A stretch of DNA of 64,000 nt from positions 545,843 to 609,842 of the forward strand of contig WTPW01000089.1 in the NCBI GenBank assembly GCA_009809945.1. The letters run 5' to 3'. The stretch comes from Gigaspora margarita. Lineage: Eukaryota > Glomeromycota > Glomeromycetes > Diversisporales > Gigasporaceae. The notes beneath the pieces were generated by a model, which saw only the letters and a program-made list of their open reading frames with translations, searched no databases and had not been told where the DNA came from. Positions 12,001 to 22,019 of this stretch are shown here, piece after piece (within the stretch, counting starts at the first letter, position 1; each line of letters opens with the position of its first letter). The position numbers and the translations under genes are program-made.

Positions 12001-12366
12001 TAATAAAAAAAAAAATTTTATAATAAATTGCGAAAACTTGCGAAAACTTGCGAAAACTTGCAAAAACCTGTAAAACATTCAGGTGATGAGTATTGATATA
12101 TATCTAACCGGTTAGTAATCGATGTATATCAATTTCAAATTTACTATGCCGTAAATGTTCATAATTATTACACTTTTGTAATACTCTGAAGTTACTATAG
12201 CGTAAACTTGCGTAATTATTACCCCTACGTAATCCTCTGAACTAATCATAAGTTTTTGTAATTTTACACCTACGTAAAAACTTGCGGAGGTTTACACATA
12301 TTTTTTTTTGCTGATGTTGGTCTTCTTAAAAAAGTTGGTCCAAATGATTATCAGAAAGAGTTTCCA
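9031..12366 (-). mobile_element. Retroposon family RB, copy 1, split by a DNA element
   Basis: Perfect 15-bp target duplication ATTTTTAACTAAACT at 9016-9030 and 12367-12381. Removing the nested element (10083-12298 plus its TA) leaves about 1.12 kb, the same length as the intact copy at 13284-14398. Sense is the minus strand: the 3' end (near 9040) is AAATAAAGAACTGGC...CTGCTTAAG plus an A run, with an AATAAA signal. Landmarks include AAAGTGGGCGATTCAGC and CCCCCTCCAAAAGAT. A 94-codon frame in it is not maintained in the other copies. Confidence 0.85.
10083..12298. mobile_element. TA-flanked DNA element with internal tandem arrays
   Basis: Inverted ends TGCGTAATCTTGCGCAAG (left) and, from the right, TGTGTAAACCTCCGCAAG, both continuing TTTTTACG. 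Flanked by TA (10081-10082, 12299-12300). 2216 bp, with no transposase frame. The left subterminal part repeats (C/T)TTACGATTTTCTTA and TGTAAATTTA motifs. The middle has a C(A)10-15-type T-rich strand and three ~230-290 bp units built of CACTTTGCAAGAA, GCGAATATAAGCGAATATG and T-rich tracts. The right part has GCGAAAACTTGCGAAAACTT repeats and an ATCGATGTATATC cluster. Rich in CpG compared with its host, so a recent insertion. Confidence 0.75.
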
Positions 12367-12659
12367 ATTTTTAACTAAACTATATTTCTGTCAGAGAATT
12401 TTTTATTATTAAAATAAATATAAAAATTATAGATTAGAATAGGCTTTATATATAGTAAAATTTAACAAGATAATTTTTTGTATAAAAAAAAGTAGGTTTA
12501 TAAACAAAATTTTAGAATAAAAGCAATTTTAACAATTTTTAAAAAAATCTTTTGTTTTTTTTACACAAATTGATCTATATATTATATCTAATCCTGAATT
12601 TAATTGGCAAATTAACTACAGATAATAATTATTTGTAGTGTAAATTAGTAATTTTCTTT

Positions 12660-13060
12660 TTTTAAACTTTATCTAGTTATTAAAATATGGGTCTTTGCTT
12701 TAAAATAGAGTTTTGAGGTTCTCTAAACCTAAATTTAGATTTTTGTTAAAATTTAATTTAAAACATAAAGTTTATTTAACTTAATATTAAAGTAAATTAT
12801 AGAAGTTCAAAAATTTGACAAAAGATTTTTTGAATATTTAAAAATAGAATAGAAATAATTAATATAGCATATAAATATTTTACTATCAATTTGGTATAAG
12901 ACTTTATTATACAATTTAATGATTATTCAATAACAAAAAGTTTTGCAAAGATTATATCTAAAATTAGTGAAAAATCAAGTTTGGGTTGTTTCGGTTATAC
13001 AATCTTTATTTATTATTTATTCAAAAAAATTTTCTAGTACTATAGAGTCATTTTCAATAC
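12660..13060 (+). repeat. Dispersed repeat family L, copy 1 (CpG-lost)
   Basis: Collinear with 40335-40730: GGGTCTTTG, AAAGATTTTTTGAATATTTA, AAATAGAATAGAAATAAT, AAATATTTTAC(T/C)ATCAATTT, TTTGGGTTGTTTCGG, CAAAAAAATTTTCTAG. Many sites that are CG in the 40 kb copy are TG or CA here. No coding frame seen. Confidence 0.65.
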
Positions 13061-13283
13061 AAAACCTCCATATATAAAAAAAAATTTCAAATTTTGATCT
13101 AACTGAATTATAAAAATCTATTAATTAATTTTTTTGCATAGTCTAAGTTTAAATACTAAAAAATTAAACTTAGTCTTTAATATAAAATTTCTAATAAAAT
13201 TTACTAATAAAAAAATAAAAAAAGCCAATTTCTAAAGTTCTAAAAAATTTAAAACACTATCTAAAAGCAATAAAATTTTAAGA

Positions 13284-14398
13284 TGACGATCCCTCGTACC
13301 ATTTTTTTCACAAACACCGACTTATGAAAACTACATAGATAATATGCCTAACCACAACAGAACTTCACCAGTAGCAGCTAGGACTAAAGGCCATTCACTG
13401 CATATTTTGGTTGTATTTGAAATAGAGTTGAAACAGAATCGAACTCTTGTAAGTGAGGTCTTCCAGCAGAAGACTATGGTATTACCAAGCGAAGAAGTAA
13501 TAGACAAGCCCTAGAGTTCAGTCAAAATCTACGGAAGCTCTAGCAGAAGTAAATATTGGATTAGAACTATTTTTCTATATAGCATAACTCTGCCAACTCA
13601 TTATAATATGGTACACCCCTCTCTCGCTCCTTTGGCTTTTGTCGTATTTTCAACAAAGTGGGCTTTCCAGTTTACCCCTTCCAAAAGATCAGCAGTGTTT
13701 ACTGCTTCCAATTTGGGTTATGCATCTACCAAAACAGAATTGTTGACATCAGGAGTGGAACACATTTACTGCATACAGATAAACAATGAATGACGTGACA
13801 GGAATCTTTATGGAACTATCTAGAAAATTCTCGTATTATTGTATTTTTAGATGTAGTTGTTCATTCTTGTTCTTTTTTTTCTACATATAGTACTTTGATA
13901 GAGTAGTAGCAGTATACTTTATGCAGTCTATATAATTTTTAAATATAATCACAATCTTTTTTAAGATTGCTGACTTTTCTTTGTCTTCTTTTTCTTTTCT
14001 CTTTTTGTTTTTAGTTAGTTTTTGGTTTTATTTAGGTTTTGTAGAATTACCCCTTTTTTTTTACTTCCCTTTTAGTTTCATAAATACTTTTTGTTCGTAA
14101 GGATAGGGCTTTAAGTCTCCTTATCATAGAGGCTAGGTAAGGAAGATTAAGGAAAAGTTAGCAATCTTGACAAGGCTAACAACTGCTAACGGTGATTTAA
14201 AAATTAGAGGCATGCGTTGCTAAGGTTTTTAAGAAGGAAATAGTTGTTGCGGCAGATCGCATTTAGGTACTTCAGTAACCGGATGAGTCTTTATTGTGAA
14301 ATGGAGGGTATAGCAGTATTATCATGTCAGGTGTATTGCAATAGCACCATTGTTCTTAACTCTGAAATAATAAAGACCAAATTGCTTAAACATAAAAA
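13284..14398 (+). mobile_element. Retroposon family RB, copy 2, intact length
   Basis: Perfect 15-bp target duplication AATAAAATTTTAAGA at 13269-13283 and 14399-14413; 1115 bp between. Starts TGACGATCCCTCGTACC. The middle carries CTTTGGCTTTTGTCG, CAAAGTGGGCTTTCC and CCCCTTCCAAAAGATCAGCA. The 3' part has AATAATAAAGACCAAATTGC, TTAAAC and an A run, i.e. a polyadenylation signal just before the tail. A tRNA-like segment (GGTAATACCATAG...GAGTTCGATTC) lies in antisense around 13425-13490. The 61-codon frame at 13608 is not conserved as a frame in other copies. No RT, so it depends on another element. Confidence 0.85.
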
Positions 14399-14425
14399 AA
14401 TAAAATTTTAAGAGCTTAATTAGGT

Positions 14426-14780
14426 ATTGCACCCTGTGATATGCATGTATATTGTATTCTAATGATTTGCTAATTAAATTTGAAGATCAGATATAATATA
14501 CAAATTTTTTTGTATAACAAAATAAAGAATTTTTTTTAAAATTTGTAATATCAAAAAATTTTATCTATATAACTACCTTTTGAGCTTTAAAAAAAAAATT
14601 CCTTGCAAAATTTGGTATATGCTATTATTTACTCTAACTTCTAATATTAACCCTTATCCTAATCTTATATTAATTTAAATTTTTGTAATATAAAAATTTT
14701 TTTATCATTTGTAATACAGATTTACAAACTATGTTTATATATATATACAATAAATTAGCATATCATATGGTGCATTGCAT
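14426..14780. mobile_element. MITE family N, copy 1
   Basis: Inverted ends ATTGCACCCTGTGATATGC and GCATATCATATGGTGCATTGCAT-type right end (complement ATGCACCATATGATATGC). The core contains TTTTGAGCTTTAAAAAAAAA, CCTTGCAAAATTT and an (A)ACCCTTATCCTAA block shared with 60014-60256 and, loosely, 19350-19560. Confidence 0.55.
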
Positions 14781-15117
14781 ATATTTATTCAAATTTTAAT
14801 ATATATTTGCATTTATCTAAAGAATATTACAAAAATATTTAAGAGAAAATTATAAATAAAGGTATAAAATGATTAATATTTTATAATAAATCATAGTAAA
14901 CATTTAATAGTAATTTTTTAGTATGCAAATAGGACTTTTCTACATATAAAAGTATTTTTTTTTATTAAGCAAATAATTTATAATTTCTAATTAAACTTTA
15001 AGAACCAACTTTCTGATTCTATAATATTAGTATATGTTATGATAAGAGTATTTATTGATTGTTTACTATAGGGTTTTTTATTATAATCAGAAATGTATAG
15101 CATTTTATTTTCATATA
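14781..15117. other. AT-rich gene-free DNA
   Basis: Nothing recognised beyond T- and A-rich sequence; no frame longer than background. Confidence 0.5.
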
Positions 15118-15485
15118 GGGATCATCTAAAACCAGGTATATCCATGTAATAGATAGCCAATCAAATTATAAAAATTTGATTTTTACAGATCAGCCCAATG
15201 AAACAAAAAAAAAAGTAAAAAAACTGAAAATACAAGAAACAAGATTTAAATCTATCTAGAAGCATTAATAAAAAATATTATTAGGCCTTGTCTTTTTATA
15301 AGTAAAATTGTCTTCCTGATATTTTTATTAATGCTTCTAGACAGATTTAGACACTTGTTTCTTGTATTTTTAGCATTTTTCACATTTTTTCTTTGTTTTT
15401 GTCTCATCAGGCAGATCTGTAAAGATCAAATTTTATGGTTTAATTGACCTTTATTACATGAACACACCTGGCTTTAGATGACTCC
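15118..15485. mobile_element. Foldback MITE with ~180-bp arms, TA target
   Basis: Arms of roughly 170-180 bp are complementary: left GGGATCATCTAAAACCAGGT...GAAACAAGATTTAAATC, right GATTTAGACACTTGTTTC...CTGGCTTTAGATGACTCC. They surround a ~40 bp centre (GGCCTTGTCTTTTTATAAG). TA on both sides (15116-15117, 15486-15487). Confidence 0.75.
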
Positions 15486-16044
15486 TATATAAGGCAATTA
15501 GTAAAACTGTGCAATTTTTACTATAAAATTTTGACTTTTTAACTGCAAATTACTACTTAGAATATTAAATTTTAAATTTAGTAATATTAGTTTTTAATAG
15601 TATTATAATTGAGTACAAAATACTACTAATAGTATATCTAAATCCTATTTATTAATTTTAAATTTGTTTTATACTAACTATAAATAAGAGTTTAACTTTT
15701 GTTTATAAAAATTGTATTAATTTGTATATTATATAAATTTGCAAATTATAGAACTAGAAAAACAAACACTGTTAATGTCCAGAGCTAGGATTTTATTTTT
15801 GGCTATTAGCTAAAAATAGAACTGTTGAATTAGATAAATTGATAATCATCTGATCTAAAAATAGATGCAGACAAGATCACACACAAAATCTGGTCTATCA
15901 CTACACCATAGATCATCCTCCGCTATGCTCCGGACAATTAATAGAATTAATACCTATATATACTATATATTACTAAATAACAACTATCTCTGAATAAAAG
16001 TTACTCTTTTGATTTTGGATCCAAAAATTTGAAGGAAGTTACTA
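15486..16044. other. Gene-free DNA
   Basis: No gene or terminal repeat recognised. A small CpG-containing patch, TCCTCCGCTATGCTCCGG, sits at 15914-15931 without an identifiable context. Confidence 0.45.
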
Positions 16045-16248
16045 TATCCTATTATGAATAAGTACTCTCTTTTTAAAAATTTTAAATTAAAATATTTTGA
16101 CAACTATCTAATTAATCTTATTAATAAAAATTTAATTTTATAGATCTAGAAAATTTAAATTAAAAATTTGTATTAAATTGATTAAATAATTGTCAAGATA
16201 TTTTAATTTAAAATTTTGAAAAAGTGGGTGCTTATTTATAATAGGATA
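16045..16248. mobile_element. Foldback MITE, ~80-bp arms
   Basis: Left TATCCTATTATGAATAAGTA and AAATTTTAAATTAAAATAT pair with the right-hand ATATTTTAATTTAAAATTTT and CTTATTTATAATAGGATA. Non-coding. Confidence 0.65.
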
Positions 16249-16590
16249 CAGTATTATATTTTAATAATAAAATTGGACCCAAGCAGAATCTATTTCTTTT
16301 TTAGTTTAAAAAAGCACTTAAAATTTTGGTAGCTTTTATTTATTAATATATAGTGTATATAATTAGTAATATTTATAAATAAAAAAATTTAATTTTAGAT
16401 TTATTTTATTATATTTGTTAAAAAATTTAAAGCTATTATTAAACTTATTATAATAAAAAAGTTTTGTATTAAAACATTTAATATCTATTAAATTTTATTT
16501 GAATTTTTTTAAATTTTATATGTTTTAATTTTATAAAATTTTTTTTATTGTCTAAAGCATAGTGAGGACTTACATGTATATGTAAAAGTT
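16249..16590. other. AT-rich DNA related to family I
   Basis: TTTAGATTTATTTTATTATA and neighbouring A/T blocks resemble family I. No gene. Confidence 0.4.
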
Positions 16591-16910
16591 AAAAATGTCT
16601 ATCTGTTTAGCATGTGACTGTTGGTAATTGGCTGTTATTGTCCATACTAGACTTTGATTTGAAAAATGTCCATCTGTCTGGCATGTGTCTTGTTGGTGAT
16701 TGGTTGCTATGGTCCATACTAGACCTTATATTTGAAAAATATCTATTTGTCTGGTATATAACTTGGTAGTAATTGCTACTATAGTCCACAATAGACTTTA
16801 TATTTGAAAAATGTCCATTTGTCTAGCATGTGACTTGGTGGTGATTGGCTGTTATGGTCCAAACTAGATCTTTAATTTGAAAAGTGTCTGTCTATCTGCT
16901 ATGTAACTAT
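16590..16910 (+). repeat. 72-bp tandem repeat, ~4.5 units
   Basis: Units begin near 16592, 16665, 16738, 16809 and 16880 with AATGTC(C/T)AT(C/T)TGT. They contain AGCATGTGACTTGTTGGTGA, ATTGGCTGTTATGGTCCA and TACTAGACTTT. The last unit is cut by the hAT MITE at 16911. Confidence 0.8.
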
Positions 16911-17191
16911 TAGGGTTCCTTAAATTCAAATCAAATCAAATATTGGGTCAATTTGAATTTGATCAAATCAAATTGATTCTGATTTGAATTTGATTTGATT
17001 CAAATATTTGGATTTGAATTTGAATTTGAATTTTTAATAGTAATTTTCAAATCAAATCAAATATTTTTCAAATCAAATCAAATTTGGCCAGATTTGAATT
17101 TGATCAAATCAAATATAGTCAAATTTGAATTTGAATTTAATCAAATATTTGATTCAAATATTTGAAGATCAAATCAAATTGCAGAACCCTA
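16911..17191. mobile_element. hAT MITE made of TTTGAATTTGA repeats
   Basis: Perfect 8-bp target duplication GTAACTAT (16903-16910, 17192-17199), the hAT length. Ends TAGGGTTCC and GAACCCTA. The whole 281 bp interior consists of ATTTGAATTTGA / TCAAATCAAA motifs on both strands, probably multiplied subterminal transposase-binding repeats. Confidence 0.85.
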
Positions 17192-17284
17192 GTAACTATA
17201 CTATAATTGGCTATTTCAGACTATACTATTTATCAAAAATATATATATTGTAAAAATCTAGTTAGTTTATTTTTAACTAATTAT

Positions 17285-17450
17285 TTAACAGACTAAAATG
17301 AAATCTAGATTAAAATGAAATTATAGTATAAAATCTCAAAAACTAAATTTTTTTGGATGCATTTTTTAGGGTTAGGGGTTAGGGTTTAGTTTTAAAAAAG
17401 TTATATTAAACAAGTATTAGTTGGTTTTAAAAGGTTAACAGGTTAAGTAA
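17285..17450 (+). repeat. Dispersed repeat family D, copy 1
   Basis: Matches 28570-28740: AATGAAATC(T/C)AGATTAAAA, GCATTTTTTAGGGTTAGGGG, TTAGTTTTA, AAACAAGTAT. Includes a telomere-like GGGTTAGGGGTTAGGG block, but as part of the repeat and not a telomere. Confidence 0.65.
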
Positions 17451-17828
17451 AAAATATAGATTTCATTTTAAATTATGATCTTTGACAATTATTATAATAT
17501 GTTAAGTTTTGGACTTACAACAGTTCCTGTTATCCTAGTATTAATTTGTATTTTTACAAATTATTTACAATAATATAAAGAGTTCTTGTAGGCATCTTTA
17601 GCTAGATATGTCTAATAATAATATTTTAGGCCTAATAGCCAATTAAAAAACAAATAAATTATATGATAATCATTTTTGTATAGCACAATATAGCACAAAG
17701 AATAATCAATTAATCTAATAACAAAAATAATAACAAAAAAGAAGAAAAGTAAAAAAATACAAGATATAGCTATCTAAACCTATTTTAGAGCACTAATTAA
17801 AAATGATAAAAAGATGATTTTACTTATA
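17451..17828. other. Gene-free DNA
   Basis: No feature recognised apart from A/T-rich unique-looking sequence. Confidence 0.45.
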
Positions 17829-18632
17829 CAGTAGGGGGACATAATATTGTGGACACTTTTTAAAAATTTGTCCAAAGCTAAATATGTAAGATATAAAGCT
17901 AAAAACTAATATATAATTTCTTTAAATCTACATCTTTTAAATAAAAAAAAGATCATAAAATTCTATGCAGTACTTTTTAAGATAATTAAATTTTATAATT
18001 TTGTGCAATGTAATACATGTATGAAAATGGTAATTTTTTAAAACTTAGTTATCAAAATTGCTATATATTAAAAGTTTTTTTTTATTAAGTAAACAATATT
18101 ATTTTAAATTAAAAACTTGTTCAGCATAACAAATTATATATAATTCTAAATTTTTAGAAATTTTAAAAAAATTTTGAGTTGAATACTATTATTAAATATA
18201 AAAGGTAAATTTTTTAATTTAAATTAATAAATTGCTAAATAAAGTAATTTTTATTACTATATATAGTAATCTAATAAATTTTTTTCAAAAATTATAAATT
18301 TGCAGAATATATATAATTTGTTATACTAAATAACTTGATTAAAAAAATTGCTAGTTTACTTGATAAAAAATTATGTTTATATATTACTATCTTTAATGAT
18401 TCTAATTACTATAAAAACATAGTAAAATTTAGAAAATCATACTTATGTAAAATTCTAAATTTTATTTAAACTTAATTATTTTAAAAACTGTTGCATAGAA
18501 TTTTTTAAACTTTTTTTTATTTGAAAGATATAGATTTAAAGAATTTATATTTTTATTTTTAGCTTTAGATCTTACATATTTAGCTTTGTACAAATTTTTA
18601 AAAAGTGTCTACAATATTATGTCCCCCCACTG
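17829..18632. mobile_element. Tc1-like MITE with long terminal inverted repeats
   Basis: Flanked by TA (17827-17828, 18633-18634). Both ends read CAGT(A/G)GGGGGACATAATAT, then TGT(G/A)GACACTTTTTAAAAA and CAAAGCTAAATATGTAAGAT. Similarity continues for well over 100 bp, and the two halves form one large foldback. 804 bp, non-coding. CAGT(A/G)GGGG ends with TA duplication fit the Tc1/mariner superfamily. A decayed relative is at 740-1428. Confidence 0.85.
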
Positions 18633-19587
18633 TAGTAACTCATTCTAACCCATTACTATGTGACTCTAACCCTAATTAAAATCATATAATTAGTTATAAA
18701 CTAAGCATTTCTAGTTAGAGATGCCTAGAATTTTCTAATATAAAATGTAAATTCTTTATATAAGTAATAGTATTATTTTTAAAAACTCTAGGTTTAAAAC
18801 TAAGACTAAATAAGTTTACAAAAAATTTATAATAAAATTTTTTAAAATATTTTTTATATTATTTATTTTTAGTTTAGATATAATTTTAATTTTTTTTTAT
18901 AATATAAAAACAAATTTTGTAAGAAAATAATTTTTATTTTAAATTATTGTATAGTACAAATTTTTATATAAATATTTTACTATTAAATTAATTCTTTCTA
19001 TGATAAATACATTTTCTCTAAATACAATTTTAACTTTGGACCAAGTATATATTTGACATATATTTTGTTTATATAAATACAATTTTTCTTAATAGTTATT
19101 TAAATGCATGTTGTTAAAATTCAGCTCAATAAATTGCACTTAGAAAAAGTTATTTATATATTTGAACAAAATTTTATTATATTTAGAAAGATATTATATC
19201 TAAAAATTGCATTTTAAGAGATCTAACTATAATATCGTTCTAATAGTTAGCTAATAAAAAAAAAAAAAAACATAAAATAATTAGATATACAAATTATATA
19301 ATTTTTTTTAAAAGAATATACTTCTAAATAAATTTTATTTGTATATATCGCACAATATATACGCAAATATCTCAAAATTTTGATTATAAAACAGCATTTG
19401 AAATTATAACAAAAAATATTTTTCGAAAAATTTTAATACAAACTATACTATTTTACCCTTGATCTACCGTAAACTTACTCGAAATTTAAACTAGGTTAAT
19501 TTTTTGTGCTATGATTTATATATTGCACAAATTTGTAAACAATAATAAATTAATATTCGTTACAGACAATATGTTTAGACTAATAAA

Positions 19588-19588
<1 letters not shown>
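18633..19588. other. AT-rich DNA, family I and N remnants
   Basis: 18745-18990 resembles family I (AAACTAAGACTAAATAAG, ATTTATTTTTAGTTTAGATA). 19350-19560 loosely resembles MITE N (ACAAACTATACTATTTTACC). CpG starts to appear from about 19.35 kb, marking the change into the gene island. No gene. Confidence 0.45.

Positions 19589-19619
<31 letters not shown>
19589..19619. repeat. T(n)A(n) homopolymer palindrome
   Basis: About 19 T followed directly by 12 A, one of four such homopolymer palindromes in the gene island (others at 23741, 38265, 39922). Confidence 0.8.
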
Positions 19620-20079
19620 CACAATTATCAAAAAAAGTTTTTAATAATTAAAAAAATTAAAGATTTAATTGGATTTTAAAAATTTAATTAGATTTTAAAA
19701 CATGGTAATACGTATAAAATGTAGAAAATTTGGACAATGTTCAATATTTAATAATCTGATTGGTTAGAGTTATGGTGATCAACCAATAGGGTTTTTATTT
19801 CAACATCCAAATTTTAGCATCTCCGACAATACTGCATTAAATATTGTATTGCATAAAATATAAAATTAATTATTATTACGTACAAATTCATACAAATTGT
19901 CGCAATAATACAAATAAAGCTTTTGTATAACACAAAAAGTCCATTAAGGGTCTCTGATCCGATATAAAGATAAATCATGTGTTTCCGTATCAGTAGCATT
20001 CTCCAATACTAAATGCAAATTTAAAAGTTAATCTATACTTAGAACATATGATTGTCATAATACAATCTGCACAAAAAAA

Positions 20080-20088
20080 TATATAAGG
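20080..20088 (+). promoter_or_regulatory. TATA-box-like element of F-box/LRR gene 1
   Basis: TATATAAGG lies about 109 bp before the preferred start codon at 20197. Position and sequence suit a core promoter, but in DNA this AT-rich such a match is weak on its own. Confidence 0.35.
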
Positions 20089-20196
20089 CAATATTGGATC
20101 GTCAAGCTCCGAGGATTGTTATATAAAGGTTATCGAGGGCGTTATTTACGTTATATAAACAATTATAATGCAAAAAAATTTTTTTCAAGTCTTAAA

Positions 20197-21864
20197 ATGT
20201 TAACATTACCAAACGAATGCCTTTTCGAAATATTAATAAACCTTAAGAGTAATCGTAAAACTTTATATTCATGTCTTCTTGTAAACCGTCAATGGTGCAG
20301 GAATATTATACCAATATTATGGAGCGAATTAGACATTTTTAAAAATAGAAAGCTCGTGAGAACATTTCTTTTAATATTAAATACAGAAGAACAAGCATTA
20401 TTAATACCATTTAACATAGTGCTTCCATATTATCCAAAGCCATTATTTGAATACACTGCTTTTACTAAATCAATAAAGATTGATTCAGAAGAAGGAATCG
20501 TAAAGTGGCTTAATAATGAGGGAAGCCTTTATTCAGTTACTCATTATTCATGGTCAAGTACGACTAAAATAATTAAATATTCATTAATCTCAATGATTCT
20601 ACGAACATGTGATAAGCTTAAAGATTTATGTATTTGTAGAAAACAAGGAAATTTATTAACAATAATTCTGAATAAATGTACAAATTTGTCGTCCTTAGAA
20701 TTTCGATACAATCAATTTGGCTCAGATGAAATTAAAGCATTAATTCCTTGTGCAAATACTACATTGACCTCTTTAAATCTTTGGAATAATCAGCTTGGCC
20801 CAGATGCAGGAAGAGTATTGGCAGAGATACTTTCCACAAACACTACACTGACGTTTTTGGTACTCAGTCATAATCGTCTCGGCTCTGAAGGTGGAAAAGC
20901 ATTAGCTAAAGCACTTTATAAGAATACAACTTTAAATTATTTATATCTTTCACGAAATAATTTATGTTCTGAAGTAGGAAAAGCATTCGGAGGAGTTCTT
21001 TGTGTGAATACTACTTTAATCTGTTTGTCACTTCGGAGTAATCAACTTGGTCATGAGGGTGGGAAAGCATTATCCGAAGCTCTTTATAAAAACAACACAT
21101 TAATATCTTTGGATCTTAGTAAAAATCAACTTGGCTCTGAAGTAGGAAAAGATTTCGTAAAAGCTCTTTATAAAAATACTACTTTAGCACACTTGCATCT
21201 TTCGGATAATCAATTTAGTCCTGAGGTAGGAAAAGCATTACCTGGAGCACTTTATCAGAATAACTCTTTAACCCATTTGTATTTTCGGAATAATCAACTT
21301 GGCCCTGAAGGAGGCAAGGCGCTTGCGAAAGCACTTCGTAGAAACACTACTTTAGTATGTTTGAATATTGAGAATAATCAATTAGAATTCGAAGGAGTAA
21401 AAGCATTGTCAGAAGCACTTTGTAAAAATAAAGCTTTAAACTATTTGAATCTTAATAATAATCATCTTGACTCTGAGGCAGGAAAAGCATTAGCAAAAGC
21501 GTTACATGAAAATACTACATTGACTCAATTACTTGTTAGAAACAATTTGCTTGGCTCTGAAGGAGGGAAAGCATTGGCTGAAGTTCTTTGTTTTAACACT
21601 GTTTTAACCAATTTGGATCTTCAAAATAATCAAATTGGTTCCGAAGTAGGACAAGTAATAGCGGAATCTCTTCATAAAAATACCACTTTGACCTCAATAA
21701 ACCTTGGTCAAAATCAATTTGATTCTGAAGTAGGAAGGGCACTCGCAAAGGTCCTTAACGCAAACACTTCTCTAACTTCTTTGGAATTTTCTGGTAATCA
21801 GATTGATCATGATACCCTCACAACAATTAATAATTTAATTACAAAGAATAAAGAAAATTTATAA
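20197..21864 (+). CDS. F-box and leucine-rich-repeat protein (SCF substrate receptor-like)
   Basis: 555 residues, single exon. Residues 1-45 (LPNECLFEILINLK...CLLVNRQWCRNIIPILW) are an F-box, the part expected to dock Skp1 in an SCF ubiquitin ligase. From residue 187 run 12 consecutive 28-residue leucine-rich repeats (type NTTLTSLNLWNNQLG..GGKALAEAL) and a 13th partial one to the end, with a degenerate repeat at 162-185. These are ribonuclease-inhibitor/NLRC3-style repeats and would form the substrate-binding arc. I start at the ATG at 20197 because the F-box begins there, as in gene 2; the open frame extends upstream to 20116, adding 27 residues unlike the family. Paralogue of 41913-43142. 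The function is inferred from domains, and the substrate is unknown. Confidence 0.93.
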   Translation: MLTLPNECLFEILINLKSNRKTLYSCLLVNRQWCRNIIPILWSELDIFKNRKLVRTFLLILNTEEQALLIPFNIVLPYYPKPLFEYTAFTKSIKIDSEEGIVKWLNNEGSLYSVTHYSWSSTTKIIKYSLISMILRTCDKLKDLCICRKQGNLLTIILNKCTNLSSLEFRYNQFGSDEIKALIPCANTTLTSLNLWNNQLGPDAGRVLAEILSTNTTLTFLVLSHNRLGSEGGKALAKALYKNTTLNYLYLSRNNLCSEVGKAFGGVLCVNTTLICLSLRSNQLGHEGGKALSEALYKNNTLISLDLSKNQLGSEVGKDFVKALYKNTTLAHLHLSDNQFSPEVGKALPGALYQNNSLTHLYFRNNQLGPEGGKALAKALRRNTTLVCLNIENNQLEFEGVKALSEALCKNKALNYLNLNNNHLDSEAGKALAKALHENTTLTQLLVRNNLLGSEGGKALAEVLCFNTVLTNLDLQNNQIGSEVGQVIAESLHKNTTLTSINLGQNQFDSEVGRALAKVLNANTSLTSLEFSGNQIDHDTLTTINNLITKNKENL

Positions 21865-21941
21865 TCATTTATATGTAATTTTGTATAGACAAATATAATA
21901 ATTGTAATATATTAATAATTATTAATAATAATTTTGTTTAA

Positions 21942-21947
21942 AATAAA
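21942..21947 (+). terminator. Polyadenylation signal, gene 1
   Basis: AATAAA 77 bp after the stop codon of the first F-box/LRR gene, in AT-rich sequence. Confidence 0.4.
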
Positions 21948-21977
21948 TTATATGGGACGTTCACCGCAAAAAAAGTT

Positions 21978-22018
21978 GATGAGACCATATAATATCTGGT
22001 CTCATCCTTTTTTTTTTT
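21978..22018 (+). other. Perfect hairpin followed by T tract
   Basis: 10-bp stem GATGAGACCA / TGGTCTCATC around a 9-nt loop, then CC and 11-12 T. It looks like an intrinsic terminator or pol III terminator, 110 bp after gene 1. It may be chance or the end of an unrecognised small RNA or MITE. Confidence 0.5.
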
Positions 22019-22019
22019 A

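Noticed and set aside
13425-13490. Antisense tRNA-like segment in RB
   Set aside because: Has a GTTCGATTC box and a possible anticodon stem, but the T arm does not pair and it lies on the strand opposite to the retroposon sense; kept only as a note.
13608-13793. 61-codon frame in RB copy 2
   Set aside because: Same reason: corresponding DNA in the other RB copies reads in different, interrupted frames.
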